Source: Vibrio tubiashii
GTDB taxonomy: Bacteria > Pseudomonadota > Gammaproteobacteria > Enterobacterales > Vibrionaceae
DNA length: 64,000 nucleotides
NCBI GenBank assembly: GCA_000775715.1
Contig: JRWQ01000026.1
Coordinates: forward strand, 1-64,000
Reading direction: 5' to 3'
Below, one piece after another: positions 36,979 through 46,983 of the stretch. The translations under genes were made by a program, and so were the position numbers. The stretch's first letter is position 1, and each line of letters starts with the position of its first letter. Below the pieces are notes generated by a model. That model saw only the letters and a list, made by a program, of their open reading frames with translations. It was not told the DNA's origin and made no database searches.

Positions 36979-37019
36979 GTTAACTTGTTGTTTATTGCAA
37001 CAAGTTAACAGGATATAAT
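36979..37019 (+). promoter_or_regulatory. Promoter with a 12-bp inverted repeat, cytochrome c5 gene
   Basis: GTTAACTTGTTG (36979-36990) and CAACAAGTTAAC (36998-37009) form a perfect inverted repeat with a 7-base spacer, immediately before a consensus -10 TATAAT (37014-37019). Its position over the -35 region suggests an operator. The cognate regulator is unknown. Confidence 0.6.
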
Positions 37020-37134
37020 CACCCATTATTTACATTGATTTAACAGCCCGTGCTGATTTATCGCAACACACGCTTGTTGATCAAGCCCCACTCTAATAAA
37101 TAGGTAAGCACGCACTTACCCTCAGGAATGTAAA

Positions 37135-37557
37135 GTGAGTTTAATGGATATGTCTCGAAAAATGCTAACCGCTTTGGTCGCTGCGATCACTTTTTCTAGC
37201 GCCACTTTTGCAGCAAATATTAGCCAAGAAGAATATGATGCAATCGCAGAACGTATTAAGCCTGTCGGTGACGTTTACCTAGCCGGTGCTGAACCAGTGA
37301 AAGCTGAACCAACCGGTCCGCGCGATGGTGCGACTGTATATGGTACCTTCTGTATCGCCTGTCACGCTTCTGGTGTGAGCGGCGCACCTAAAACAGGTAA
37401 TGCTGATGATTGGGCTCCGCGTATTGCACAAGGACATGATGTCCTAAACGACCACGCAATCAATGGCTTCAACGCCATGCCAGCGAGAGGCACTTGTATG
37501 GACTGTTCTGATGACGAGGTTATCGCGGCCATCGATCACATGATTGAAGGTCTATAA
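37135..37557 (+). CDS. Cytochrome c5
   Basis: 140-residue periplasmic monohaem cytochrome. Signal peptide up to about residue 27 (ALVAAITFSSATFAA). Haem site CIACH (Cys73, Cys76, His77), likely Met115 ligand (FNAMPARG), and the Cys121/Cys124 disulfide typical of c5. GTG start with AGGA upstream; an ATG nine bases later is an alternative. Likely electron carrier to terminal oxidases. Confidence 0.9.
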   Translation: MSLMDMSRKMLTALVAAITFSSATFAANISQEEYDAIAERIKPVGDVYLAGAEPVKAEPTGPRDGATVYGTFCIACHASGVSGAPKTGNADDWAPRIAQGHDVLNDHAINGFNAMPARGTCMDCSDDEVIAAIDHMIEGL

Positions 37558-37578
37558 GTTCCCTCTATATATAGATAG

Positions 37579-37611
37579 GAAAAAGGCTTGGTAATTACCA
37601 AGCCTTTTTTG
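37579..37611. terminator. Bidirectional terminator between cytochrome c5 and rep
   Basis: AAAAGGCTTGGTAA/TTACCAAGCCTTTT hairpin with T6, between convergent genes. Confidence 0.88.
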
Positions 37612-37637
37612 TATCCGTCTATTTTTATTGCTAACCA

Positions 37638-39656
37638 CTACTTCTTATTGAACATGGATCGTAAGTTAGCGATATGAGCCTGCCCTTTCGCCATGCGTTC
37701 TTCTTGGGTTACTGGCTTTTTCGTCTGCTCCCACTCGACATCATCAAAAGGTAGCTCATCTAGAAAACGACTTTGTGTCGGTTTAATCAACTCACCAAAC
37801 TGACGACGCTCTTTACACATAGTAAATGTCAGCTCACGTTGAGCTCGCGTAATACCTACATACATAAGGCGGCGTTCTTCTTCAACATTATCTTCGTCAA
37901 TGCTAGTTTGGTGAGGCAAGATACCCTCTTCTGAACCGATCAAATAGACGTAAGGAAACTCCAAACCTTTAGAGGCGTGCAAAGTCATAAGTTGAACCGC
38001 ATCACTGTCATCATCTTCTTCTCCACGCTCCATCATGTCGCGCAGAGTTAGGCGTTGAACCACCTCTTTTAAACTCTTCTCTTCCTGGTCATAGTTATCG
38101 CCTTCTAAATCAGCAACAATCCAAGAGTAGAGATCAGACACGTTTTTCATTCGCATCTCTGCTGCTTTAGGGCTTGAAGAGGTTTCGTATAGCCAGTCTT
38201 CGTAATTGATATCACGGACTAATGAACGTACCGCTTCCACCGTATCCCCGCGTTCACCTTGATCGGCAATTTTCACTAGCCAAGAGGTAAACTGGCGCAA
38301 ATTCTCTAGCCCTCGACCAGTCAAAGATTGCTCTAGCCCAAGCTCAAAACTTGCTTCAAATAGACTTTTGCCACGCATATTGGCGTAACTGCCCAATTTT
38401 TCTAATGTTACTGGACCTATTTCGCGCCTTGGCGTGTTCACAATACGTAAAAATGCGTTGTCATCATCCGGATTAACTAGCACCTTCAAGTAAGCCATGA
38501 TGTCTTTGATCTCAGCACGGGCGAAGAACGAGGTGCCACCAGATAACTTATACGGCACCCGGTTTTGCATCAGAGACTTTTCAATCAAACGCGACTGGTG
38601 ATTACCTCGATATAAGATCGCATAGTCTTTGTAGTCAGTTCGATTAAGAAATTTATGGGCGATCAATTCACCAGTGACTCGCTCAGCTTCATGCTCCTCA
38701 TTCTTAGCCATGAGAACTTTGAGCTTTTCACCATCAGGAATTTCTGAAAACAGTGACTTCTCATAGACATGAGGGTTGTTGGCAATAAGAATGTTAGCGG
38801 CTCGAAGGATGCGACTGGTTGAACGGTAGTTTTGTTCAAGCTTAATAAGACGGAGATTGGGATAATCTTCACCCAGCAGTACCAAGTTTTGTGGCTTAGC
38901 TCCACGCCAAGAGTAGATAGATTGGTCGTCATCGCCAACCACGGTTAGGCGCCCACGCTCTCCTACGATCAACTTAACTAAATCGTACTGGCTGGTGTTG
39001 GTATCTTGGTATTCATCAACAAGGAGGTAGCGGATACGACTCTGCCAACGCTGGCGTACCTCTTGGTTGCTACGCAGCAATAGTACCGGAAGAGAGATGA
39101 GGTCATCAAAATCCAGCGCGTTATAAGCTTTCATCTGTTTTTGGTACATCTCAAAGCAGAAAGCAAATAACTGTTGCTGCTCACCTTGCGCTTGCGCTTT
39201 AGCTTGTTCAGGCGTCAGCATGTCGTTTTTCCAGTTGGAGATGGTGCTCAACAACTGGCGTAAAAGGTCTTTGTCGCCATCAAGCTGCTGTTCGGTCAAC
39301 TCTTTAAGTAGTGCCATTTGGTCTTGGTCATCAAAGAGAGAGAAGCCCGACTTTAACCCAAGTGCTTTGTACTCTCGCTTAATGATGTTCAAACCTAGGG
39401 TATGAAAGGTCGACACCATCAATCCTTTGGCCTCATTTTTACCTAATGTCTGGCCAACGCGCTCTTTCATCTCTCGCGCTGCTTTATTAGTAAAGGTCAC
39501 CGCAGCGATATTTCGTGCTTTGTAGCCACACTGCTGCACCAAATAAGCGATCTTATTCGTAATAACACGAGTTTTACCTGAACCTGCTCCCGCAAGTACC
39601 AAGCATGGACCAGATACATACTTAACGGCTTCATCTTGATTGGGGTTCAGCTTCAT
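37638..39656 (-). CDS. rep: ATP-dependent DNA helicase Rep
   Basis: Superfamily 1 3'-5' helicase that clears proteins ahead of the replication fork. Start at 39656 (MKLNPNQDEAVKYVSGPCLV) gives 672 residues, as in E. coli; upstream codons of the open frame are not conserved. Walker A AGAGSGKT, motif II VDEYQDTN, motif III GDDDQSIYSWRG, motif VI YVGITRAQREL. Paralogue of uvrD in the same window. Confidence 0.96.
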   Translation of the reverse strand: MKLNPNQDEAVKYVSGPCLVLAGAGSGKTRVITNKIAYLVQQCGYKARNIAAVTFTNKAAREMKERVGQTLGKNEAKGLMVSTFHTLGLNIIKREYKALGLKSGFSLFDDQDQMALLKELTEQQLDGDKDLLRQLLSTISNWKNDMLTPEQAKAQAQGEQQQLFAFCFEMYQKQMKAYNALDFDDLISLPVLLLRSNQEVRQRWQSRIRYLLVDEYQDTNTSQYDLVKLIVGERGRLTVVGDDDQSIYSWRGAKPQNLVLLGEDYPNLRLIKLEQNYRSTSRILRAANILIANNPHVYEKSLFSEIPDGEKLKVLMAKNEEHEAERVTGELIAHKFLNRTDYKDYAILYRGNHQSRLIEKSLMQNRVPYKLSGGTSFFARAEIKDIMAYLKVLVNPDDDNAFLRIVNTPRREIGPVTLEKLGSYANMRGKSLFEASFELGLEQSLTGRGLENLRQFTSWLVKIADQGERGDTVEAVRSLVRDINYEDWLYETSSSPKAAEMRMKNVSDLYSWIVADLEGDNYDQEEKSLKEVVQRLTLRDMMERGEEDDDSDAVQLMTLHASKGLEFPYVYLIGSEEGILPHQTSIDEDNVEEERRLMYVGITRAQRELTFTMCKERRQFGELIKPTQSRFLDELPFDDVEWEQTKKPVTQEERMAKGQAHIANLRSMFNKK

Positions 39657-39827
39657 GTTTGTCTCAGAAATGTAAAAAAGGTGGCGCATATAATAATAGT
39701 GCAATGGCCAGATTGCTATGTTTATACCCAACTGCAGACAACCAAAATATCTATCAATCGTTATGATTAATAAACTTTCATCAATCCAATCATTGAAAGT
39801 TTCGTTTTTAATGACATACTAGGCTAC

Positions 39828-39849
39828 AATGAATGAACGTTCATTCATT
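39828..39849. promoter_or_regulatory. TetR-family operator, perfect 22-bp palindrome
   Basis: AATGAATGAAC followed by its exact complement GTTCATTCATT. It overlaps a TACAAT -10 hexamer (39825-39830) and lies 33 bases before the TetR-type gene, so autorepression of the operon is likely. Confidence 0.8.
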
Positions 39850-39881
39850 ACTTATAACGGTCACTGTCTGGCTCTGACTTT

Positions 39882-40448
39882 ATGATAGATAAAAGACAAA
39901 AAATCATAGATGCCGCTGAGAAGCTTATTGCCGAATCGGGGTTTCACGGTCTGTCTATGCACAAGATCGCTAGGGAAGCTGGGGTCGCGGCAGGCACCAT
40001 CTACCGCTACTTCTCAGACAAAGAAGATTTGTTGCTACAAGTTCGCTTAGCCGTCGTAGAACGCAACGCAGGTCTTATTCAGCAAGGCGTTGACGACTCG
40101 ATGAATCTAAAAGAACGATTTCGCAAAATGTGGCTTAACATTTTCGAGCTTTCAGGGTCTAACATCATCAATCTAAAGAATCGAGCTCAATACGACTCTT
40201 TGCCGTGCGTTCGAAGCCATGAAACCAAAGAGATTGAGCGCAAGATGTTTTATAAACTCGATCGACTCTTTACTGAAGGACGAGAGCAAGGCGTGTTTAA
40301 ACCCTTAGAAAACTCAGTGTTAGCTGCGCTTAGTTTAGAAGTCAGCGCCACCCTGGCACGCAAACAAGCCCTTGGATATTACCAACTTGACGAGAACGCC
40401 ATAGAATCGGCTATCGAAGCGAGTTGGGATGCAATTATCACACACTAA
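39882..40448 (+). CDS. vexR: TetR-family repressor of the RND pump operon
   Basis: 188 residues. N-terminal HTH (MHKIAREAGVAAGTIYRYFSDKEDLLLQ). The C-terminal ligand domain is helical and variable. First gene of TetR-adaptor-RND, the arrangement of V. cholerae vexRAB, and the nearby ilvC, cytochrome c5 and peptide ABC genes fit that locus too. In V. cholerae VexR responds to bile salts and detergents that VexAB exports. Symbol assigned by synteny. Confidence 0.75.
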   Translation: MIDKRQKIIDAAEKLIAESGFHGLSMHKIAREAGVAAGTIYRYFSDKEDLLLQVRLAVVERNAGLIQQGVDDSMNLKERFRKMWLNIFELSGSNIINLKNRAQYDSLPCVRSHETKEIERKMFYKLDRLFTEGREQGVFKPLENSVLAALSLEVSATLARKQALGYYQLDENAIESAIEASWDAIITH

Positions 40449-40466
40449 TTTGGAGTTCTAATCAGA

Positions 40467-41573
40467 ATGAAAAAGTGGACTTTCTTTATGTTACTTATCG
40501 CTATTTTGCTATTCGGCAGTGTGATAGGTTTCAATCTATTTAAACAGCAAAAGATTGCTGAATACATGGCTAATCGTCCTGAACCAGAGTTCCCGGTTAC
40601 CGTCACAGAAGTCAGTCCTGTGGACTGGGTTCCTGTTATTGAAGCGATTGGCTTTATCGAGCCAAACCAAGGCGTTACCATTGCAAACGAAACCAGTGGC
40701 GTGATTGATAAAATTGCTTTTGAGTCAGGCACACAAGTCGAAGAAGGACAGCCTCTAGTCTTACTTGACTCTGAGGTTGAGAAAGCAAACCTTAAGAGCA
40801 CCCAAGCTAAACTGCCAGCCTCGGAAGCCAAATACAAACGCTACCAAGGCCTGTACAAAAAAGGCTCTATTTCTAAAGAAGCATACGATGAAGCAGAAGC
40901 TAACTACTTCTCGCTTAAAGCCGATATCGAGAGCTTGAAAGCGTCAATTGACCGCCGTGAAATCAAAGCACCCTTTGCCGGTGTGATTGGTATCCGTAAC
41001 GTTTATCTCGGTCAGTACCTTCAAGCGGGTACCGATATTGTTCGCCTTGAAGACACGAGTGTAATGCGTTTACGTTTCACCGTTCCTCAAACCGACATTT
41101 CACGCATCACGCTTAATCAAGAAGTCGATATCTTTGTTGACGCTTATCCTGAAAAGCCATTCAAAGGGTCTATCGCCGCTATCGAACCTGCGGTAAACAT
41201 TCAGAGTGGCCTAATTCAGGTACAAGCAGATATCCCAAACAGCGACGGCAAACTACGCAGCGGTATGTTTGCGCGTGCCAACATCATTCTGCCTAAGCTT
41301 GAGAATCAAGTAACACTGCCGCAAACAGCGATCACTTTCACTCTATACGGTGATAACGTCTACATAGTCACTGAAGAAGATGGTGAGAAACGCGTTAAAC
41401 AGCAAGTGGTTAAAGTTGGCGAACGCACTAAAGATATTGCTCATATCTTAGAAGGTGTTAAAGCCGGCGACGTCGTTGTCACTTCTGGGCAAGTGCGTTT
41501 AAGTAACCATGCTAAAGTTCGTGTAGTAGAAAGCGATGCGACTACTCCACCAGCTGAAACACCAATGCTGTAA
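40467..41573 (+). CDS. vexA: RND efflux periplasmic adaptor
   Basis: 368 residues. One N-terminal membrane anchor, lipoyl halves around a helical hairpin (LKSTQAKLPASEAKYKRYQG), and the barrel domain (IKAPFAGVIGIRNVYLGQYL). Links the inner-membrane pump to an outer-membrane TolC-type channel encoded elsewhere. 18 bases after vexR and 11 before vexB. Confidence 0.8.
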   Translation: MKKWTFFMLLIAILLFGSVIGFNLFKQQKIAEYMANRPEPEFPVTVTEVSPVDWVPVIEAIGFIEPNQGVTIANETSGVIDKIAFESGTQVEEGQPLVLLDSEVEKANLKSTQAKLPASEAKYKRYQGLYKKGSISKEAYDEAEANYFSLKADIESLKASIDRREIKAPFAGVIGIRNVYLGQYLQAGTDIVRLEDTSVMRLRFTVPQTDISRITLNQEVDIFVDAYPEKPFKGSIAAIEPAVNIQSGLIQVQADIPNSDGKLRSGMFARANIILPKLENQVTLPQTAITFTLYGDNVYIVTEEDGEKRVKQQVVKVGERTKDIAHILEGVKAGDVVVTSGQVRLSNHAKVRVVESDATTPPAETPML

Positions 41574-41584
41574 CTGGAGGCCTC

Positions 41585-44500
41585 ATGCGCTTTACTGATG
41601 TTTTTATTAAACGTCCAGTTTTAGCGGTATCGATCAGTTTCTTAATCGCCCTGCTTGGCCTACAAGCGGTGTTTAAGATGCAGGTTCGTGAATACCCTGA
41701 AATGACGAATACGGTGGTAACGGTTTCAACCAGTTACTACGGTGCCAGTGCTGACCTTATCCAAGGCTTCATTACTCAACCTTTGGAACAAGCGGTCGCA
41801 CAGGCAGACAACATTGACTATATGACTTCATCATCGGTGTTGGGTAAATCCACCATAACCGTAAACATGAAGCTAAACACCGATCCCAATGCGGCACTGT
41901 CAGATATTTTGGCTAAAACTAACTCTGTTCGCTCTCAACTTCCTAAAGAAGCGGAAGACCCAACAGTCACTATGTCTACCGGCTCGACAACGGCGGTACT
42001 TTATATTGGTTTCACCAGTGATGAGTTGTCATCAAGCCAAATTACCGATTACCTTGAGCGTGTAATCAACCCTCAGCTATTTACTGTCAACGGTGTTTCT
42101 AAAGTTGATCTTTACGGTGGTATGAAATACGCACTGCGCATCTGGCTAGATCCGGCAAAAATGGCAGCGCTAAACTTAACCGCTACGGACGTAATGAACG
42201 TACTGAATGCCAACAACTACCAGTCAGCAACTGGCCAAGCAGTTGGTGAGTTCGTACTTTACAATGGTAGCGCGGATACTCAGGTATCCAACGTTGACGA
42301 GCTATCAAACCTAGTTGTGAGCACTGACGATGGTGACGTTACTCGTCTAAGCGACATTGCGAAAGTGTCGCTAGAGAAGAGTCATGACGTTTACCGTGCT
42401 AGTGCCAACGGACAAGAGGCCGTAGTTGCAGCCATCAACGCGGCGCCAAGTGCTAACCCGATTAACATTGCTGCAGATGTACTGGAACTATTGCCTCAGC
42501 TAGAGCGTAACCTACCAAGCAACATCAAGATGAACGTAATGTACGACTCGACGATCGCAATCAACGAGTCTATCAACGAAGTTATCAAGACAATTGTTGA
42601 AGCAGCATTGATCGTACTGGTGGTTATCACCTTGTTCCTAGGCTCCTTCCGTGCGGTCATCATCCCTATTGTGACTATCCCACTATCTTTGATTGGTGTG
42701 GCGATGGTCATGCAAGCGATGGGCTTCTCATGGAACTTGATGACGCTACTCGCCATGGTACTTGCCATCGGTCTGGTAGTCGATGATGCGATCGTTGTTC
42801 TTGAAAACGTTGACCGTCACATCAAGCTCGGAGAATCACCATTCCGAGCCGCAATTATTGGTACCCGTGAAATAGCCGTTCCGGTTATCGCAATGACCCT
42901 AACGTTAGGTGCAGTATATGCGCCGATCGCGCTAATGGGAGGTATTACGGGCTCGCTATTCAAAGAGTTCGCCTTGACCCTAGCAGGTTCAGTATTTGTA
43001 TCCGGTATTGTCGCGCTGACTCTATCTCCGATGATGTGTTCGAAGATGCTCAAAGAGCACCAAGAACCAAGCAAGTTTGAGCAAAAAGTTCATAGCATCC
43101 TTGATAGCATGACCAACCGCTACGAAAGCATGCTTAAAGCTGTGATGCAGCATCGCCCGGTTGTAATCGCATTCGCTGTCATTGTGTTTGCTAGTCTGCC
43201 AATGCTATTTAAGTTTATCCCAAGTGAGCTTGCTCCATCTGAGGATAAAGGCGTTGTGATGCTGATGGGTACTGCACCATCAAATGCAAACTTGGACTTC
43301 ATGCAAAACACCATGAACGATGTCAACCAGATCCTATCTGACCAGCCTGAAGTGGCATTTGCTCAGGTATTTACTGGAGTACCAAACTCCAACCAAGCAT
43401 TTGGTATTGCCTCTATGGTGCCTTGGAGTGAGCGTGAAGCCAGTCAATCCGAAGTGGCTAACCGTGTTGGTGGATTAGTATCAAACGTACCGGGAATGGC
43501 GGTAACGGCATTCCAGATGCCAGAACTACCCGGTGCTGGTTCAGGCCTACCAATTCAATTCGTTATCACCACGCCAAATGCATTTGAGAGCTTATTCTCA
43601 ATTGCAACCGATGTGCTAACGGAAGTGAAATCGAGCCCAATGTTCGTCTATTCAGATCTGGATCTGAACTACGACTCGGCAACGATGAAAATCAATATCG
43701 ATAAAGACAAAGCCGGTGCATACGGCGTGACCATGCAAGACATCGGTATTACGCTAAGTACCATGATGGCGGATGGCTACGTTAACCGCATCGACTTAAA
43801 CGGGCGTTCATACGAGGTGATTCCTCAAGTTGAGCGTAAGTGGCGTCTAAACCCAGAGTCGATGAATAACTACTATGTACGCAGTGCAAATGGTAAAGCA
43901 GTGCCCCTTGGTAGTTTGATTACGATTGATGTCGTAGCAGAGCCTCGATCTCTACCTCACTTCAACCAGCTAAACTCAGCGACTGTTGGTGCGGTTCCTG
44001 CTCCTGGTTCAGCGATGGGTGATGCTATTGCATGGTTTGAAGATATTGCAGCGAACAAACTGCCTAGCGGCTACAACCATGATTACATGGGCGAGGCGCG
44101 CCAATACGTTACAGAAGGTAGCGCTCTTTATGCCACCTTTGGTTTGGCACTAGCGATCATCTTCCTAGTGTTGGCAATCCAGTTTGAATCAGTAAAAGAC
44201 CCGCTAGTTATCATGGTCTCTGTGCCATTGGCGATTTGTGGTGCTCTGATTGCCCTCGCATGGGGTGCGGCAACGATGAACATCTACTCTCAGGTTGGTC
44301 TGATTACCTTAGTTGGTCTTATCACCAAGCACGGTATCTTGATCTGTGAAGTTGCCAAAGAAGAGCAACTACACAACAAACTGAGCAAGATGGATGCGGT
44401 AATGGAAGCGGCAAAAGTTCGTCTACGCCCTATCCTAATGACGACCGCTGCGATGATTGCCGGTTTGATCCCGCTGATGTACGCCACTGGCGCAGGTGCA

Positions 44501-44707
44501 GCTCAGCGCTTTAGTATAGGTATTGTTATCGTTGCAGGCCTTGCGATTGGTACTATCTTTACTCTGTTCGTGCTGCCTGTGATTTACAGTTACCTAGCAG
44601 AGAAACACAAGCCTCTACCCGTGTTTGTCGAAGATAAAGACTTAGAAAAGCTAGCGCGTATCGATGAAGCGAAAGCGGCTCATCGTGAACTAGCAGACAA
44701 CAAGTAA
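41585..44707 (+). CDS. vexB: RND multidrug efflux transporter
   Basis: 1040 residues, 12 membrane segments, two large periplasmic loops. The proton-relay aspartates are present in GLVVDDAIVVLENVDRH. HAE-1 family features: N-terminal FIKRPVLAVSISF, and the second half of the duplication with LITKHGILICEVAKE. Last gene of the operon before a strong terminator. Confidence 0.85.
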   Translation: MRFTDVFIKRPVLAVSISFLIALLGLQAVFKMQVREYPEMTNTVVTVSTSYYGASADLIQGFITQPLEQAVAQADNIDYMTSSSVLGKSTITVNMKLNTDPNAALSDILAKTNSVRSQLPKEAEDPTVTMSTGSTTAVLYIGFTSDELSSSQITDYLERVINPQLFTVNGVSKVDLYGGMKYALRIWLDPAKMAALNLTATDVMNVLNANNYQSATGQAVGEFVLYNGSADTQVSNVDELSNLVVSTDDGDVTRLSDIAKVSLEKSHDVYRASANGQEAVVAAINAAPSANPINIAADVLELLPQLERNLPSNIKMNVMYDSTIAINESINEVIKTIVEAALIVLVVITLFLGSFRAVIIPIVTIPLSLIGVAMVMQAMGFSWNLMTLLAMVLAIGLVVDDAIVVLENVDRHIKLGESPFRAAIIGTREIAVPVIAMTLTLGAVYAPIALMGGITGSLFKEFALTLAGSVFVSGIVALTLSPMMCSKMLKEHQEPSKFEQKVHSILDSMTNRYESMLKAVMQHRPVVIAFAVIVFASLPMLFKFIPSELAPSEDKGVVMLMGTAPSNANLDFMQNTMNDVNQILSDQPEVAFAQVFTGVPNSNQAFGIASMVPWSEREASQSEVANRVGGLVSNVPGMAVTAFQMPELPGAGSGLPIQFVITTPNAFESLFSIATDVLTEVKSSPMFVYSDLDLNYDSATMKINIDKDKAGAYGVTMQDIGITLSTMMADGYVNRIDLNGRSYEVIPQVERKWRLNPESMNNYYVRSANGKAVPLGSLITIDVVAEPRSLPHFNQLNSATVGAVPAPGSAMGDAIAWFEDIAANKLPSGYNHDYMGEARQYVTEGSALYATFGLALAIIFLVLAIQFESVKDPLVIMVSVPLAICGALIALAWGAATMNIYSQVGLITLVGLITKHGILICEVAKEEQLHNKLSKMDAVMEAAKVRLRPILMTTAAMIAGLIPLMYATGAGAAQRFSIGIVIVAGLAIGTIFTLFVLPVIYSYLAEKHKPLPVFVEDKDLEKLARIDEAKAAHRELADNK

Positions 44708-44722
44708 TTTGCTTTTATTACC

Positions 44723-44748
44723 AAAGGCCACTTCGGTGGCCTTTTTTG
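44723..44748 (+). terminator. Intrinsic terminator after vexB
   Basis: AAGGCCAC-TTCG-GTGGCCTT with T6: a UUCG tetraloop hairpin. Confidence 0.9.
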
Positions 44749-44852
44749 TACCTGCGATTTGGCAAGCTCGCTTCGAATTTTTACCATCGAAGTAGCGACT
44801 TTCACGGTTCAATTAAATAGAATAACGACAAATTGAAAGGAGTTTTAGTCGT

Positions 44853-45104
44853 ATGTTTGACCCAAAGAAACTAGAGCAAATTGCTAAACAAATTCATGAC
44901 TCTATGCCAGCACCAGTAAAAGAGCTCGGCGCAGATGTTGATCAAAAAGTTCGCCAAGTCATCCAAGGCCAACTGAACAAGCTCGACGTAGTCAGCCGTG
45001 AAGAGTTTGATGTTCAAACTCAAGTGCTACTACGTACACGCCAAAAGCTAACCGAGATGGAAAAGAAACTGGCTGACTTAGAAGAGAAGCTAGCGGACAA
45101 GTAA
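44853..45104 (+). CDS. ubiK: Ubiquinone biosynthesis accessory factor UbiK
   Basis: 83 residues, formerly YqiC/BMFP family. It starts MFDPKKLEQIAKQIHDSMP and ends in a coiled coil (EMEKKLADLEEKLADK) used for trimerisation. UbiK binds UbiJ in the Ubi complex; ubiJ lies at the far right of this window. AAGGAG ribosome binding site. Confidence 0.92.
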   Translation: MFDPKKLEQIAKQIHDSMPAPVKELGADVDQKVRQVIQGQLNKLDVVSREEFDVQTQVLLRTRQKLTEMEKKLADLEEKLADK

Positions 45105-45123
45105 GCGAGAAGTGAAATAGAAC

Positions 45124-45153
45124 GAGGGCTGACGTTACGCGTCGGCCCTTTTT
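45124..45153 (+). terminator. Intrinsic terminator after ubiK
   Basis: AGGGCTGAC/GTCGGCCCT (one wobble) followed by T5. The following 160 bases to the ilvC terminator hold no gene I can support. Confidence 0.85.
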
Positions 45154-45316
45154 GTTGGTGAACGCTTTGCTACGGAGTTTGAATGCGCGAACGGACTTCG
45201 TTCTACGGAGAGCTAAAGTTCCCATTAATCATCCATTGAGTCAAATCCAGTTTTCCACCAGCGCAGCGTTCCCGTTTTCCATAGGGCAAAGCCCGTTCCA
45301 AGCGCCAAGCGCAAAA

Positions 45317-45351
45317 CAAAAAGGCTTGGTCAACGGTGACCAAGCCTTTTA
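45317..45351 (-). terminator. Intrinsic terminator after ilvC
   Basis: AAAAGGCTTGGTC/GACCAAGCCTTTT hairpin with flanking A and T tracts. Confidence 0.88.
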
Positions 45352-45408
45352 ATTAGATGTTGTGTTATATTTTGTATTTATCACCCCAGTCTGCCTGGAG
45401 TTTTTCAA

Positions 45409-46893
45409 TTAACCACCAACGGCAATTCTTTTCATATCGCTCATGTATGAGCGTAGCTCTTCGCCGATGTACTCTACTGGATGGTTACGGATTGCATCGT
45501 TAACAGCAATTAGCGTTGCGTTATCTACTTGGTTAGACGTCTCGCCTAGACCCTTACCAATAACGTCAGTTGATACTGAAGGCATGAACTTCTCGCGTAG
45601 TAGCGGCGTTGCTACGTTAGCGAATAGGTAGTTACCGTACTCTGCTGTATCTGAGATAACTACGTTCATTTCGTATAGGCGCTTACGTGCTACTGTGTTT
45701 GCGATTAACGGTAGCTCGTGTAGTGACTCATAGTAAGCAGACTCATCAATGATGCCTGATGCTGTCATTGCTTCGAATGCTAGCTCAACACCGGCACGAA
45801 CCATTGCCACTAGAAGGATACCGTTGTCGAAGTACTCTTGCTCAGGGATTTCTACATCGCCCGCTGGGTAGTTTTCAAATGCGGTTTCGCCTGTCTCTTC
45901 ACGCCAGCCTAGTAGATTTGCGTCGTCGTTTGCCCAGTCAGCCATCATGGTGCTTGAGAACTCACCAGTGATGATGTCATCCATGTGCTTGTTGTAAAGC
46001 GGACGCATTAGCTCTTTTAGCTCTTCAGAAAGCTCAAATGCTTTTACTTTAGCTGGGTTTGATAGACGGTCCATCATGTGCGTGATGCCACCAAACTTCA
46101 GTGCTTCAGTGATCGTTTCCCAACCGTATTGTAGAAGCTTACCTGCGTAGCTTGGATCAACACCTTCAGCAACCATCTTCTCGTAAGAAACGATAGAACC
46201 TGCTTGTAGCATGCCACACAGGATAGTTTGCTCACCCATTAGATCAGATTTAACTTCTGCAACGAATGAAGACTCTAGACAACCTGCGCGGTGACCACCT
46301 GTACCCGCAGCCCATGCTTTAGCGATATCCCAGCCTTCACCTTTTGGATCGTTCTCTGGGTGAACAGCAATAAGTGTTGGAACACCGAAACCACGCTTGT
46401 ACTCTTCACGTACTTCAGTACCTGGACACTTAGGCGCCACCATAACAACCGTTAGGTCTTTACGGATTTGCATACCTTCTTCAACGACATTGAAACCGTG
46501 TGAATAACCTAATGCAGCGCCTTCTTTCATTAGCGGCATGACTGTTTCTACTACATTAGTGTGCTGCTTATCTGGCGTAAGGTTGATGACTAGGTCTGCT
46601 TCAGGAATTAGCGTTTCGTAGCTTGCTACTTCAAAACCATTCTCTTTTGCATTCTTGTAAGATTGACGCTGCTCATCAATCGCAGCCTGACGTAGAGCGT
46701 AAGCTACGTTTAGACCAGAATCGCGCATGTTTAGGCCTTGGTTTAAGCCTTGAGCACCACAACCAACGATGACCACTTTCTTACCTTTTAGGTAATCAGC
46801 TTCAGTTGCAAACTCGCTGCGGTCCATGAAACGGCAACGACCTAGTTGGTCTAGCTGCTCGCGTAGGTTCAAAGTGTTGAAATAGTTAGCCAT
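45409..46893 (-). CDS. ilvC: Ketol-acid reductoisomerase, long class
   Basis: NADPH-dependent isomerisation and reduction of acetohydroxy acids for valine, isoleucine and leucine. Start at 46893 (MANYFNTLNLREQL) after AGGAG gives 494 residues, the enterobacterial class II length with duplicated C-terminal domain. NADP site GCGAQGLNQGLNMRDSG; the Arg/Gln-rich loop follows. Divergent from its activator ilvY. Confidence 0.96.
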   Translation of the reverse strand: MANYFNTLNLREQLDQLGRCRFMDRSEFATEADYLKGKKVVIVGCGAQGLNQGLNMRDSGLNVAYALRQAAIDEQRQSYKNAKENGFEVASYETLIPEADLVINLTPDKQHTNVVETVMPLMKEGAALGYSHGFNVVEEGMQIRKDLTVVMVAPKCPGTEVREEYKRGFGVPTLIAVHPENDPKGEGWDIAKAWAAGTGGHRAGCLESSFVAEVKSDLMGEQTILCGMLQAGSIVSYEKMVAEGVDPSYAGKLLQYGWETITEALKFGGITHMMDRLSNPAKVKAFELSEELKELMRPLYNKHMDDIITGEFSSTMMADWANDDANLLGWREETGETAFENYPAGDVEIPEQEYFDNGILLVAMVRAGVELAFEAMTASGIIDESAYYESLHELPLIANTVARKRLYEMNVVISDTAEYGNYLFANVATPLLREKFMPSVSTDVIGKGLGETSNQVDNATLIAVNDAIRNHPVEYIGEELRSYMSDMKRIAVGG

Positions 46894-46983
46894 CGGGGCG
46901 CTCCTTTGTAGAATTTTTCCATTGAGGTCGGTCGCTTGTGGACCGAATGAGTTCATACTAAAACAGGTATTTCATTGCTTAAA

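Noticed and set aside
45157..45316. Small gene between ubiK and ilvC
   Set aside because: Frames here lack ribosome binding sites and contain short repeats such as GAACGGACTTCGTTC; only two terminators are credible.
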